From IMG/VR virus record IMGVR_UViG_3300031885_000008, positions 1-64,000 of that record: a stretch of 64,000 nt of DNA. One strand, written 5' to 3'. The notes beneath the pieces were generated by a model that was not told where the DNA came from, did no database searches, and saw nothing but the letters and a program-made list of their open reading frames with translations. Position numbers and translations under genes: made by a program. The DNA is from a virus. Each line of letters opens with the position of its first letter. The first letter of the stretch is position 1. Positions 16,865-25,951 of this stretch are shown in pieces.

Positions 16865-18046
16865 CTATGTCAACGTTGTTATTGGTGGGTACTTGTCAAT
16901 ACCAAAGGAGCCTGCGCTAGGAAGCAAAACAGCCCCTGGAGATGTCCTGAATGTATTCAAGGCGTTCATGAATCTCCAATCTTGCCAGTTCACGTTTATC
17001 AACCTGAATGGTAGCTTCCCTCGGCGGTAGCCACCAGCCAAAGCGTCGGGCATAACAACCCATGGATAGATTGTTGGGACTTTGATAGCGTCACACGTCA
17101 TCCACCCGTACGGCGCAGAGATACCACCTGAAATCAAGTCATACGACCCAGCAGCAGATTCATCCGAAAAGGCTTTGGGACGCTCCAGAACAGGGCTAAT
17201 CTGTGTATCCGTGTAGCTGAGCATGTTTATCACGTTGAAGAATCCGTTTGTGGTCATTGGATTCCAGGAATTGGCGTAAGCGCACAAGCAACTTGTAAGA
17301 AAGCGAGGATATAAATCCGTCGGGGCTATTGTCGAAACATCTAGGGTTCCACCCGCTATGCCGTACCACGCTCCCTGGTGTTCTCCAGTATTGATGTAGT
17401 TGTTATTCCACACCATGAACAGATCTCCAGCAATATCCGCATTGATACGAACAACGCGAGTTTGCCACGAGTAGTCATGGTTGAAAACAGCCGTATACGT
17501 CTTAGCCCCTGCGTAGTCTCCCTTAGGTAGACAATCAATCACGAACCGATTGGCAGTTACTCCAGAGACGGTAAGTCGAAGCTGATATTGATTCCCAGAA
17601 CCGGGGGCCTGAAGAACTGTCCACGCCCCATAGGCCAGCATCGCCGACTGTCCACCGATATGGATTCTTCCTGTGAGATTCGAAGCCGCTACCCACGGCT
17701 TCGTAACGCAATAGTCATCGAGGATGAGGGTATCCGTTCCAGCGACAGCTCGAATGTTCGCCATAATACAGTTTGCGTCGTTGTTCGGATCTCTGAGGGA
17801 GATTATACGCCCAACGTGAGCGGAAACATTTCCAGCGACTGTCTTGATTAGGCTCGGGCTAGCTGGGTCAACGTAGAAATCAGTGAGCGTCGTGATTACG
17901 TTGCTCGCCCAAGCCGCGTCTCCGTTGTTTGCCACTTCAGTCCAGCCCGCAAGAAGGAAAATCTCTCGGTAGAGCCAAGCCGTGAACTTCGCGCCGAAGT
18001 CTGTAGCTCCATAGAAAGGAGTCACGCAGTTTCTTATGTGAATCAT
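16865..18046 (-). CDS. Fibre-like paralogue 2
   Basis: The 393-residue protein is a tandem paralogue of its neighbour at 18059-19198: shared N-terminus (MIHIRNCVTPFYGATD, then TEVANNGDAAWASN), shared core (LRDPNNDANCIMANI, YGAWTVLQAPGSGNQYQLRL) and shared C-terminus (GGYRRGKLPFRLINVNWQDW, IDKYPP). ATG 18046 has GGGAGG. No catalytic motif. Position between spike and baseplate wedge genes suggests a fibre or baseplate decoration. Confidence 0.7.
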   Translation of the reverse strand: MIHIRNCVTPFYGATDFGAKFTAWLYREIFLLAGWTEVANNGDAAWASNVITTLTDFYVDPASPSLIKTVAGNVSAHVGRIISLRDPNNDANCIMANIRAVAGTDTLILDDYCVTKPWVAASNLTGRIHIGGQSAMLAYGAWTVLQAPGSGNQYQLRLTVSGVTANRFVIDCLPKGDYAGAKTYTAVFNHDYSWQTRVVRINADIAGDLFMVWNNNYINTGEHQGAWYGIAGGTLDVSTIAPTDLYPRFLTSCLCAYANSWNPMTTNGFFNVINMLSYTDTQISPVLERPKAFSDESAAGSYDLISGGISAPYGWMTCDAIKVPTIYPWVVMPDALAGGYRRGKLPFRLINVNWQDWRFMNALNTFRTSPGAVLLPSAGSFGIDKYPPITTLT

Positions 18047-18058
18047 TAGGTGACCTCC

Positions 18059-19198
18059 CTAAAAAATCATCAGTGGTGGATAAATATCACATCCTGTGAT
18101 TCCTGCACTGTCCACGAGCAACTTTCCAGGAGCTGTGCGATGCTCTCCCTGAGCATCAGCGATCAACCAGTCTCCCCACTGTTCGTGAACAGTACGCCAA
18201 GGAAATCGCCCTCTTCGATAACCGCCACTTGGTACGTCACCAATCACAACAAATGGATACTGCCGGGCGGTACGCCCCTGAGAGTTGAACCACCGGTCTA
18301 CGTGCCAAATCCCAGAAGTGTACGTGAGATCACTCATATACTTAAGCCCTTCGATGTAAGAGGCCACAGGCTTAGAAAGGTGGTCGAGCATGTACACTTG
18401 CCACTGGAACCAGTCCCATCCGGGGGTTGTTCCCGCCCACGACGTGTTTGCATTAGCCGCTATGAAGTAGGGGTATACGTCCTCGACAGGCGTATCAGTG
18501 AGTCTCCCTCCACACCAAATGTAGGGACCGTTGATAGCTGTACTGGTGTAACCGTTCCAATCAAATAACATGAAATTCTCTCCATCAATGTCTGCATTGA
18601 TGAGAGAACGCCGCTCTGTCGTTCCGTACGCCCAGGTAAACCCTCCTGTTATACTCTTGAGCGTCGAATAATCACCCGTCGGGTATGCATAGATCCACGG
18701 TCTATTCGCAGTTGTTCCAACTTCCAATCGAATCTGAAATCTATCCGATTCCGTCCCAGGAGCAGCAAGAACGGTCCACGCACCAGCCGTCAACAAATTC
18801 GTCTGCCCGAAAACATGAACCTTCCCAACGAGCCCAGTCGCGGAAATCATCGGCCTCGCAATGCTCGACATGTCAATGAAGAGTGTCTTCGTGTCGTAGC
18901 CGATAATATTTGCAATAAAGCAATTGGAGTCGTTCAATGGATCCTTCAAGGTCAAGGCAGAATTCGCAGGTGGTGTAGAGAAACCAGCCGCTCGAAATAC
19001 CTTCCCTTGCTGGCTGGCGTCCACATACAAGTCAGAATACGAAGACGAATAATTTGAGGCCCAGGCTGCATCCGCATTATTCGCCACTTCCGTCCACCGG
19101 CCCGCAAGTAGCACCTCCCGATGAAACCACGTCGAAAACTTGTAGTGAGCACTGTCACTCCCATATATTGGCGTCTTGACGTTTCGTATGTAAATCAT
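18059..19198 (-). CDS. Fibre-like paralogue 1
   Basis: The 379-residue protein has MIYIRNVKTPIYGSDS, TEVANNADAAWASN, LKDPLNDSNCFIANI, AGAWTVLAAPGTESDRFQI, and GGYRRGRFPWRTVHEQWGDW followed by CDIYPP. All have clear counterparts in the next gene; the central regions differ most. ATG 19198 overlaps the upstream stop (ATGA). Tandem duplication with divergence in the middle suggests host-range variants or a hetero-oligomeric fibre. Structural role inferred. Confidence 0.7.
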   Translation of the reverse strand: MIYIRNVKTPIYGSDSAHYKFSTWFHREVLLAGRWTEVANNADAAWASNYSSSYSDLYVDASQQGKVFRAAGFSTPPANSALTLKDPLNDSNCFIANIIGYDTKTLFIDMSSIARPMISATGLVGKVHVFGQTNLLTAGAWTVLAAPGTESDRFQIRLEVGTTANRPWIYAYPTGDYSTLKSITGGFTWAYGTTERRSLINADIDGENFMLFDWNGYTSTAINGPYIWCGGRLTDTPVEDVYPYFIAANANTSWAGTTPGWDWFQWQVYMLDHLSKPVASYIEGLKYMSDLTYTSGIWHVDRWFNSQGRTARQYPFVVIGDVPSGGYRRGRFPWRTVHEQWGDWLIADAQGEHRTAPGKLLVDSAGITGCDIYPPLMIF

Positions 19199-19932
19199 AC
19201 CGGGATCAACTCCTTCATCTCACGAAAGGCAGCAATCAATTTGCGAATTTCAGTTGACGCCTTCGAGAGATCCTCATCGATGGCCCCAACCTGGGGCACC
19301 TGAGGACATCCTGGGATCAAAGAAGCGAACGCGTTGAGCAGGTCGACCAGCGAACTCATTGGCTCGGACGCATTCCGGATATTCTGAATCTGCGCGGCCT
19401 GCATTTCCGAGCAGCACTCCGCCCCCTGCTGCAAAAAGGTTAGGCCATGCGTCTGGGCCACCGCGACCGCACGTACGATGCGTGCCTCCTGCCGGCCTAG
19501 CGCATCGATCGCCGACGCGATTCCCTCAAGGTAGCCCAGCAGCACCTCGACCATATCGCAGAGCATGGCGGGTATGCAGAGCAGCGGCAGGAAGCTCGCG
19601 AGCTTCCCGAGCTTTTCGAACACCTCTTCGGCTTCCTTTGCCAGTTTGAAGGGATTCGTGATCAACGCCTTCACAAGCTCGCCGACGGCGAGCAGGCATC
19701 CAACGATGTCAAACAGTGGCTGGAGCGCGGCGATAGCAGCCGTTGACTGCGCCATGATTTGTTGAGCTAGATTCAACTTTGGCGCGTTGAGCCCTGGCAG
19801 TTGAACGGCGATGACCGCACCACCAGGAAATCGTATCCGTAGCCCACGGCTGTTCGTGGACAACTCCGGACAGAGTTGCCCTTCAGGCAAATAGTTGAAC
19901 GGAGATATTGGGGCTAGAGGTCCTGTGGTCAA
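19195..19932 (-). CDS. Helical hypothetical virion protein
   Basis: A 245-residue protein with long hydrophobic helices: IVGCLLAVGELVKALI (about 75-92), ASFLPLLCIPAMLCDMVEVLLGYLEGI (about 112-140; given here as key region), then coiled-coil-like stretches and an acidic C-terminus. TTG 19932 overlaps the upstream stop (TTGA). It follows the spike gene. It could be a membrane-contacting baseplate component; family not recognised. Confidence 0.6.
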   Translation of the reverse strand: MTTGPLAPISPFNYLPEGQLCPELSTNSRGLRIRFPGGAVIAVQLPGLNAPKLNLAQQIMAQSTAAIAALQPLFDIVGCLLAVGELVKALITNPFKLAKEAEEVFEKLGKLASFLPLLCIPAMLCDMVEVLLGYLEGIASAIDALGRQEARIVRAVAVAQTHGLTFLQQGAECCSEMQAAQIQNIRNASEPMSSLVDLLNAFASLIPGCPQVPQVGAIDEDLSKASTEIRKLIAAFREMKELIPV

Positions 19933-20510
19933 ATCGGTTCTCCGCTGGGCAACACAGGTCGCCCGTTGATAACGACGTTCAATCCTTCGATGTTTATCGT
20001 ACCGACAGAATTGATCGACAAACTTGCGGTGCTCAAGATTACCATCTGCCGGGTCAACCCGTTGTAGTCGATTCCATCACCTGAAACTTTGTCCTGCAAC
20101 ACCATTGCTGGGGTATCCGCGGAATCGTCCAAAACAATCAGCCATCGCTCGGTCTCGATGACTTTGACCTTCGGTGCTTCCGCTGGCGTTTTCCCAGTGA
20201 TTCTCGCATTGAGTTGGCTTACCTGACCCGGAGCACTCCAATTTCCAGGCAGATAATTCACCTCGTCGACGTCGCCCTGATGACACCAGACCGCAACCTC
20301 AGCCCCGACGTCCGGCACAAAGAAAATCCCCCGCTCAGGGGACCCTCCCCCGACCGCCATCGGAAGCGCCCACGAGCTTTGTGGCTCGAGCATCCCAGGA
20401 ACCCGTACCCGTACTCTACCATTTCGGAGAGGGTCGGCGTTGTCCGTCACTACCCCTCGGTACAGAGCCGTGAAGCGTGGGTCGCCTGCATCGTCAAATT
20501 CATCCGGCAT
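19929..20510 (-). CDS. Baseplate spike/assembly protein V-like (OB fold)
   Basis: The N-terminal gpV/gp5-type OB domain is clear: YRGVVTDNADPLRNGRVRVR, then VPGM, then FFVPDVGAEVAVWCHQGDVD and NYLPGNW. The C-terminal part (SINSVGTINIEGLNVVINGR) resembles the beginning of a beta-helix spike. ATG 20510 has GGAGAG. It follows the hub gene. Such proteins form the central membrane-piercing spike. At 193 residues it is short, so it may work with a separate tip. Confidence 0.85.
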   Translation of the reverse strand: MPDEFDDAGDPRFTALYRGVVTDNADPLRNGRVRVRVPGMLEPQSSWALPMAVGGGSPERGIFFVPDVGAEVAVWCHQGDVDEVNYLPGNWSAPGQVSQLNARITGKTPAEAPKVKVIETERWLIVLDDSADTPAMVLQDKVSGDGIDYNGLTRQMVILSTASLSINSVGTINIEGLNVVINGRPVLPSGEPI

Positions 20511-20522
20511 CGTATCGCTCTC

Positions 20523-22175
20523 CTACTCCGGGTCGTAAAAGTCGCTCTGAGTTACATCCGGCCACGGCTCAAACGCTGCCGAATTCGGCGTGACGCAATT
20601 ACCCCGAGGCACAGATTGGGTTGGATCGGACTCCTGCCCGGTTGCTGGCCGAAATGCCGTAACTGCGTCTTCATCTTGCTGCGCCGTCGGCGTCAACGTT
20701 TGAGGCGGAGGAGCTGGACGGGTCACGTTCGCTGGGTTTCTGCGGGTTTCTGCCAACGGAGAACCATCTGCGTTGGTGTCAAGACACGGATCCATCGCCG
20801 GCGTCGTGTTCGTGGTCCCCGTGTTTGGAATCCCAGGCTCCAACAGCTCGAGGCCGACCGCAGAGCGACTCGTCGTCGAATGGCCGCCCGAACCGTCGCT
20901 AATGCAATCCAACGAAATTGTGTAGCCTCCGGAATCAATTTTGTGAACAACCTCTTTCACGTAGTATTTGATCCCAAGCCGTCGACCCACCCCCTCAAGT
21001 TGGATTACGGTCTTCGCATACATCTCAGGGTCGCCAACAGCCTCCAACTTCATTTTGACTGCGGTTTCCTGATTTCTGCGCTGCAACGCCAAAGCTTCCC
21101 GACGAGCCTGCTCCGCTGAATTGCTCGAGGTTGGCTTCGTCACGGATTGCTGCGTCATTGAGTTCAGATTTGGATTTCCGATCACGGATTGGTTTGTAGT
21201 CTCAAATGGCAACAGCGGATCCATCACACGCCACTGGCCATTCTCCATGACTTCATACACAGGCGCCTGTGTAGGTGCATTGGCCTGAGCTGCAGGAGAA
21301 GGATTTACAAGCGCTGTCAGCGCATCCGCCGCAGCCGCTTCCATCGCTGCGGGATCTGCCCCGCCAACGTCAGCCGTAGGCGTCAAGCTTGGAACGCTGT
21401 TCAGCTCGCCTGCGGTGGCCTCCCCCGAGGTGTCACACCCGTCTCTCGCATTTCGACCTTTGACGCGTACCCCTCCCGGCTTTACAGTCAAATCGTTCTC
21501 AATGCTGATGTTGATTATCTCTCCCCTACGGTCTGTGAAGTAACGAAAAACTCTGCAAGGCCGTTGCCCAGTACGTCTCCGATGAAAATGAAACCCTTCG
21601 AAGTCAACGTAGAATTGAAACCCTTCCGCGGCCGCCAGTCGTCGAACGAACTGCGCGTCGGTGAGGCGTGCCTGGGTAATGTGTGGATGGACCACCTGTG
21701 TATCTTCGATGTCGAGCGTCTCCCATCCATTTTCCCCTGCAATAACACGAACTACGTCGGATCTCTTCGCATTCTCGAATATTTGATTGTGCGTAACCCT
21801 GTTCATTAGGAGAGAAAGGGCCTTTGCCTCGATCTGCAGCTCGGTAAAACCAGTGACCTTTGTGATCACCAACTGGCGAGCAGCCGCCATACGCCCAGCG
21901 TACCCCCACGACACGTTCAGGCGGTTGCCTTTCTTCCAGACGGGATCGTCGAAATTCTTCAGGTTGTAGTTGTCAACACGCAGCTTGAGCGAATCAGCCT
22001 TCCGCTCGCTGTCTGTGTACTCGAAGGACAACACCCGAACAATATCCTCTTGCGCGGCACCCGCTGAGTAGTCCTCCATCGTGGTGGCTACCGGTATGCT
22101 CCGGCCACCCTCGTCAAGAACTGTTACCCAAAAATATGGGTACGCACGCAAACCAAGATTGCTCGGGAGTGTCAA
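20523..22175 (-). CDS. Baseplate hub protein, late-control D-like
   Basis: The 550-residue protein has gpD/gp27-like features: VLSFEYTDSERKADSLKLRV near the N-terminus, FVRRLAAAEGFQFYVDFEGF in the middle, and GIKYYVKEVVHKIDSGGYTI late. The C-terminal 100 residues are Pro/Thr-rich and probably disordered. TTG 22175 overlaps the LysM-gene stop (TTGA). The hub connects the tail tube to the spike. The order LysM, hub D, spike V is conserved in contractile tails. Confidence 0.85.
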   Translation of the reverse strand: MTLPSNLGLRAYPYFWVTVLDEGGRSIPVATTMEDYSAGAAQEDIVRVLSFEYTDSERKADSLKLRVDNYNLKNFDDPVWKKGNRLNVSWGYAGRMAAARQLVITKVTGFTELQIEAKALSLLMNRVTHNQIFENAKRSDVVRVIAGENGWETLDIEDTQVVHPHITQARLTDAQFVRRLAAAEGFQFYVDFEGFHFHRRRTGQRPCRVFRYFTDRRGEIINISIENDLTVKPGGVRVKGRNARDGCDTSGEATAGELNSVPSLTPTADVGGADPAAMEAAAADALTALVNPSPAAQANAPTQAPVYEVMENGQWRVMDPLLPFETTNQSVIGNPNLNSMTQQSVTKPTSSNSAEQARREALALQRRNQETAVKMKLEAVGDPEMYAKTVIQLEGVGRRLGIKYYVKEVVHKIDSGGYTISLDCISDGSGGHSTTSRSAVGLELLEPGIPNTGTTNTTPAMDPCLDTNADGSPLAETRRNPANVTRPAPPPQTLTPTAQQDEDAVTAFRPATGQESDPTQSVPRGNCVTPNSAAFEPWPDVTQSDFYDPE

Positions 22176-22519
22176 CCGAATTTCCTCCTCGAGAAGTTGA
22201 AGATTTCCTCTTCAAGCACGCGTCGGGACGGAACGACCATCACGGAACCTACCGTCAACTCAATCGTGGGATCGTGAATGCGCTGCGGCTGAAAATCAGC
22301 AATGACCCACCACAATCCAGCCGCACGAGGGTAAGGTCGGAAATACTTTCCAGCAAGCGAAAACAACGAATCCCCAGATTGAACAACATGAAATCTGTTG
22401 TCCGCCCGTTGCTGGAACGAAAACGGAATTCGATCCGTCAGCCACAATGTCTTCTCGCCACGGCTTCGTAGCTGTATCCCGTACGTAAACGAATGCCTAG
22501 AATATTGCCGAGGGGGCAT
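22172..22519 (-). CDS. LysM-domain tail protein
   Basis: A 115-residue protein with a LysM domain (FHVVQSGDSLFSLAGKYF then LWWVIADFQP, then VGSVMVVPS; residues about 43-98). In contractile systems such small LysM proteins (gp53/gpX-like) cap or bind the hub rather than degrade cell wall. It lies between the adapter and hub genes, with a 4-bp overlap to the latter. ATG 22519 preceded by GAGGTG. Confidence 0.85.
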   Translation of the reverse strand: MPPRQYSRHSFTYGIQLRSRGEKTLWLTDRIPFSFQQRADNRFHVVQSGDSLFSLAGKYFRPYPRAAGLWWVIADFQPQRIHDPTIELTVGSVMVVPSRRVLEEEIFNFSRRKFG

Positions 22520-22522
22520 CCA

Positions 22523-23182
22523 TCACCTCACTGTCGTTTCATGAGGACGCGTTGACGCTGGCGGACTGTAGCGTTGCTGGGTATTTGCCCGCACGTCCGC
22601 GCTCAAAAGTCGGAAATCTCGAATTTCCTCGAAATTCACTGAAGCCTTGGCGATATAGGAACGACCCTGATAGTTGAATTGTGTATGTGTGAACTTCACT
22701 CCCGATACAACACACGTGCAGGAAATCATCTGCGGCCACACAAACAACACCCTCGGAGGACCGCTTCCTTCAATCGAATCCACCTCGCCCTGCGGGTAAC
22801 AAAGCGAAAAAAGAAACAACCGGTCTCGTCTCAGATTCCCAGCAGCCATCTGTGCAGACCCATTCCACCAAAACTCAGCCGGAAGTAGTAGGTTGTTGGT
22901 GTTGTTGTACTGGAGAACCTGATGGCTGAGGCCTGGAACCGTCAAACGATTCCAGGATACCTGCACCTCCTCATCAAGAATTTCAGGATTGTGCGCAACA
23001 TAGATTGTCTCAGCCGTCGCAACATTCGTCAGAGACATTCGTGTCGGACTATGCACGACCGATGGAGGTATCGTCACACGAACTGGAGCAACTCTTTCTC
23101 GAGGAGTGTACGTTCCTTGTACATGGTGAGGCGTATACGCGACGGCCATCGGATCATGTTGTGGCGGCATCCTTGTAGGCAT
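22523..23182 (-). CDS. Contractile-system tube adapter-like protein
   Basis: The arrangement FNPEILDEE-like region (VAHNPEILDEEVQVSW), then LLPAEFWWNGS, PRVLFVWPQMISCTCVVSGV, HTQFNYQGRSYIAKASVNFE matches the CIS-tube/Afp7-type adapters that sit beside LysM proteins. ATG 23182 has GAGGAG. It would join the end of the tail tube to the hub. Assignment rests on motif order and neighbours. Confidence 0.65.
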   Translation of the reverse strand: MPTRMPPQHDPMAVAYTPHHVQGTYTPRERVAPVRVTIPPSVVHSPTRMSLTNVATAETIYVAHNPEILDEEVQVSWNRLTVPGLSHQVLQYNNTNNLLLPAEFWWNGSAQMAAGNLRRDRLFLFSLCYPQGEVDSIEGSGPPRVLFVWPQMISCTCVVSGVKFTHTQFNYQGRSYIAKASVNFEEIRDFRLLSADVRANTQQRYSPPASTRPHETTVR

Positions 23183-23223
23183 TCTGTGTTACTCCTCACA
23201 ATGCATAATTTCAAAATAAACCA

Positions 23224-25824
23224 TTACGGAATACCGTGTTCAGACGGTGTAGGAACCATTGAGAATGAAGTTTCATTCTCGTTACGTCGCACTTGTTCGG
23301 TTAGCCTCGCAAGAGACTGCCCGTCTACACTAATGTTTGAATGCAAAATTATTGTTTGCGTCGGCAATTCGGCACGAGGCGATATTCTTGCCTTAGGAAG
23401 AGGCTCCGCAGCCGAAGGTGGCGGTAGTGTGTATCCAGTGTTACTACCAGTCCTTGCAGATCGCGAACGTTGCACAGCTTCTTCTGCTAGCAACGCTCGA
23501 CCTGTTAAGGGAGAAGGTGGAGGTGTATGAAGGGGGGCCGGACTTGGTTCAGGGATGGATCCTACTTTGCGAGGACTCGGAGCCGATTCTGAACGTAGCA
23601 ATCGCGCATATCTATCTAGCACCCACGATGTCTCACGCTGTGCAATTCCAACTGGAGACCATCGTTGAAGTCCAACATCTGGACTAAACATCCATTTTAT
23701 TGCAGCTCCAATGGTTATCATCACAGAAAGCATTGAGGTAATCATTGCAAACAAGCGAAGCAAAGAGTTTACAGCCGGAAGAATGTCATTAGCCAAAGTC
23801 GCTCCAAATCCTTTAGCTTCTGTATTCGCACCTCGCATCGCTGGTCCGAGCCCTGCATAATGTAGCGCGCCCCCTAAATCTCGGAAACTCTGCGCAATAA
23901 GATCCCACGAAATTCTAAATTCTTCTGCATATCCGTGCGCCACAACCATGAAAGTTGTAAAGGTTAGAGACAACCATGCAACCTTATTGATAACACTCGC
24001 CAAAGCATTCCCAATCCACCGACCAATATTCTCACCAAATCGACGCCACCTTACAGCAGGAGCTTCTGCAGCGTCAGTAACGTCTGCTGTATAAAGCCCA
24101 AGCATTTCAAGAAGCGGTCGAAACGTATCCCGAAGACCGCCGATTGCATGCCCAACTCTCCGAAATGTGAACTCAAATCCATGCCTAATTCCATCCCACA
24201 TCACCCGAAGACCTTGATATATGCGCCAAACCTTTGTGGCAAAATCACGAACTCCAAGATTCTCTTCGAGTCGAGAGGTTAGGCTCGTCTCCTCGGTCAA
24301 ACCGCCAGTCGTAAACAACTCCTTCATCATTCGGAAGAACAGCCTGACATGCCGAATTAGCCGCGTAAAGTAGGTTCCTATTCCCCCAATGTTGAACTTT
24401 GCAGCAATCCCAATCCCAACTAGACCAGCTACAAGAATCCCAAATGCGGCAACAAGAGGAAACACAAGAATCGACAGCGCAGCAAACGTCGCCAGTACAG
24501 TTGTGAACATTGGAATTACCAGGGCAATTCCAAACACAGAAACCATGAACGCGCCCATCGCAATCGTCGCCACGGAAATTCCAATGAATAGTCCGGCCAG
24601 CACCTTGCGAGTTATTGGGGACAAGGAGTCAAACGCGAGTGCAATTGCCCCCAGAAGTTTCCAGACGACTTTCAGCCCTGGGGCGAGCACTTGGCCAAGC
24701 GACTCCCCAAAGACGTCTCGAAGCGTCCCGGCCGCAGCAACCAAGCGATCACGTACCCCTATGAACGACTCCTCGACGATTCGCCGAAATACCTCTGCTG
24801 TCCCCCCTGCCTCGCGTTGCGCTTGAGCTAGATAGGCAACCGCCTCGGCATTCTGTACGACCTCTCCCGTCGGAAGAGTTATCCCTCGCTCTATCTGCCG
24901 TTTGATGCCCATGACCGCTGTCATGCCATACCGACCGACAAGGGCATTGGCTACCGCAGCACGCTCAGCCTCATTCGTGATGCCGTTCAACGCCGTCCCA
25001 AGATCCACAGCTATTTCCATGAAATCTCGGAATCGCCCCGTCGTCTCGTCGGTCAGACTGACTCCAAGTCGCTGCTTGACCTCCCCAGCACGCGTTGACA
25101 GATGGATGAGGGCGCTCGACACAGAGGCCGCCGCGACGGACGCAGCAACGCCTGTATTCCGAACCAGGCCTACAGCCGTAAGCATGGTCTCCAAACTCTG
25201 ATGGGCCGCCCCAGCACCTCGGGACACGTTTCCTAACGCGATCTGCAATTCGTCGGCAGACAAAGCCGTCGTGTTGGAAATTGCCAGCAGACGATCGACG
25301 GCCCAACCAGCCTGATCGGCACTCAACCCAAACGAATTGAGAGCGGCCCCAACCGTTGCCGAAGCACGCTCGAGGTCAATCATCCCTCCAACTGCGAGAT
25401 CAAGCGTAGCTGGCAAGGCAGCAATCGTCTCCCGAGCTGTGAGACCCAAGGCCGCCAATTCTCGTTCGGCCGTCGCTGCTTGAGCAGGAGAAAACCACGT
25501 TGTCGTGCCCGACACGAGTGTCGCCGCACGAAGCTGCACCATTTCTGCAGCAGTTGCCTGGCTGACTGCTCGCACCCTCGTGAGCTGCTGTTCCCACTCC
25601 CCCGCCACGTTTGCCGCCTGAAGCCCGGCACGCAAGCTCAGGATGCCGGCGGCCATTGTCGCAATGCCGGAAGTGACCCCCAGCATACCTGCCTGAAAAG
25701 CAACACCGGATAGCCGAGCACGCAACGCAGCCCTGTCGAGCGAAACACCAACGCCTTGAATTACTCGGCTGGCCCGATCACGGGCAGTCAAAATAAAGCC
25801 TAGCGAAAAATTGTTGAGTGCCAT
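23224..25824 (-). CDS. Tail tape measure protein
   Basis: The 866-residue protein has the TP901/P2-T-like core: GEWEQQLTRVRAVSQATAAE, ATAERELAALGLTARET, LSADQAGWAVDRLLAISN, and repeated Ala-rich helices. Two hydrophobic regions lie at about 380-470 (for example LVIPMFTTVLATFAALSILV). The C-terminus is disordered. By the usual ratio of about 1.5 angstrom per residue the tail would be about 0.13 micrometre. The gap to the tail chaperone is occupied by tnpB and HNH genes on the other strand. Confidence 0.9.
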   Translation of the reverse strand: MALNNFSLGFILTARDRASRVIQGVGVSLDRAALRARLSGVAFQAGMLGVTSGIATMAAGILSLRAGLQAANVAGEWEQQLTRVRAVSQATAAEMVQLRAATLVSGTTTWFSPAQAATAERELAALGLTARETIAALPATLDLAVGGMIDLERASATVGAALNSFGLSADQAGWAVDRLLAISNTTALSADELQIALGNVSRGAGAAHQSLETMLTAVGLVRNTGVAASVAAASVSSALIHLSTRAGEVKQRLGVSLTDETTGRFRDFMEIAVDLGTALNGITNEAERAAVANALVGRYGMTAVMGIKRQIERGITLPTGEVVQNAEAVAYLAQAQREAGGTAEVFRRIVEESFIGVRDRLVAAAGTLRDVFGESLGQVLAPGLKVVWKLLGAIALAFDSLSPITRKVLAGLFIGISVATIAMGAFMVSVFGIALVIPMFTTVLATFAALSILVFPLVAAFGILVAGLVGIGIAAKFNIGGIGTYFTRLIRHVRLFFRMMKELFTTGGLTEETSLTSRLEENLGVRDFATKVWRIYQGLRVMWDGIRHGFEFTFRRVGHAIGGLRDTFRPLLEMLGLYTADVTDAAEAPAVRWRRFGENIGRWIGNALASVINKVAWLSLTFTTFMVVAHGYAEEFRISWDLIAQSFRDLGGALHYAGLGPAMRGANTEAKGFGATLANDILPAVNSLLRLFAMITSMLSVMITIGAAIKWMFSPDVGLQRWSPVGIAQRETSWVLDRYARLLRSESAPSPRKVGSIPEPSPAPLHTPPPSPLTGRALLAEEAVQRSRSARTGSNTGYTLPPPSAAEPLPKARISPRAELPTQTIILHSNISVDGQSLARLTEQVRRNENETSFSMVPTPSEHGIP

Positions 25825-25882
25825 GGCCCGTCGTTGCCTCTCTACTTTATCTATGCTACTTGCCCGAATTTATCCAGAAGAT

Positions 25883-25900
25883 TGTCGTCTTTAGGCGACA
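25883..25900 (+). repeat. Left-end hairpin of element 1
   Basis: TGTCGTC pairs with GGCGACA (one G-T) around TTTA. The downstream GGTGAATGGC closely matches GATGAATGCC after the equivalent hairpin of element 3, showing a shared left-end family. Confidence 0.65.
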
Positions 25901-25951
25901 GGTGAATGGCGTTTTACTTGCGTTTGCTGAAAAAGGAATATACTGTAAGCC

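Noticed and set aside
20214-21119. 301-codon + strand frame across spike and hub genes
   Set aside because: Arg-rich shadow of identified genes.
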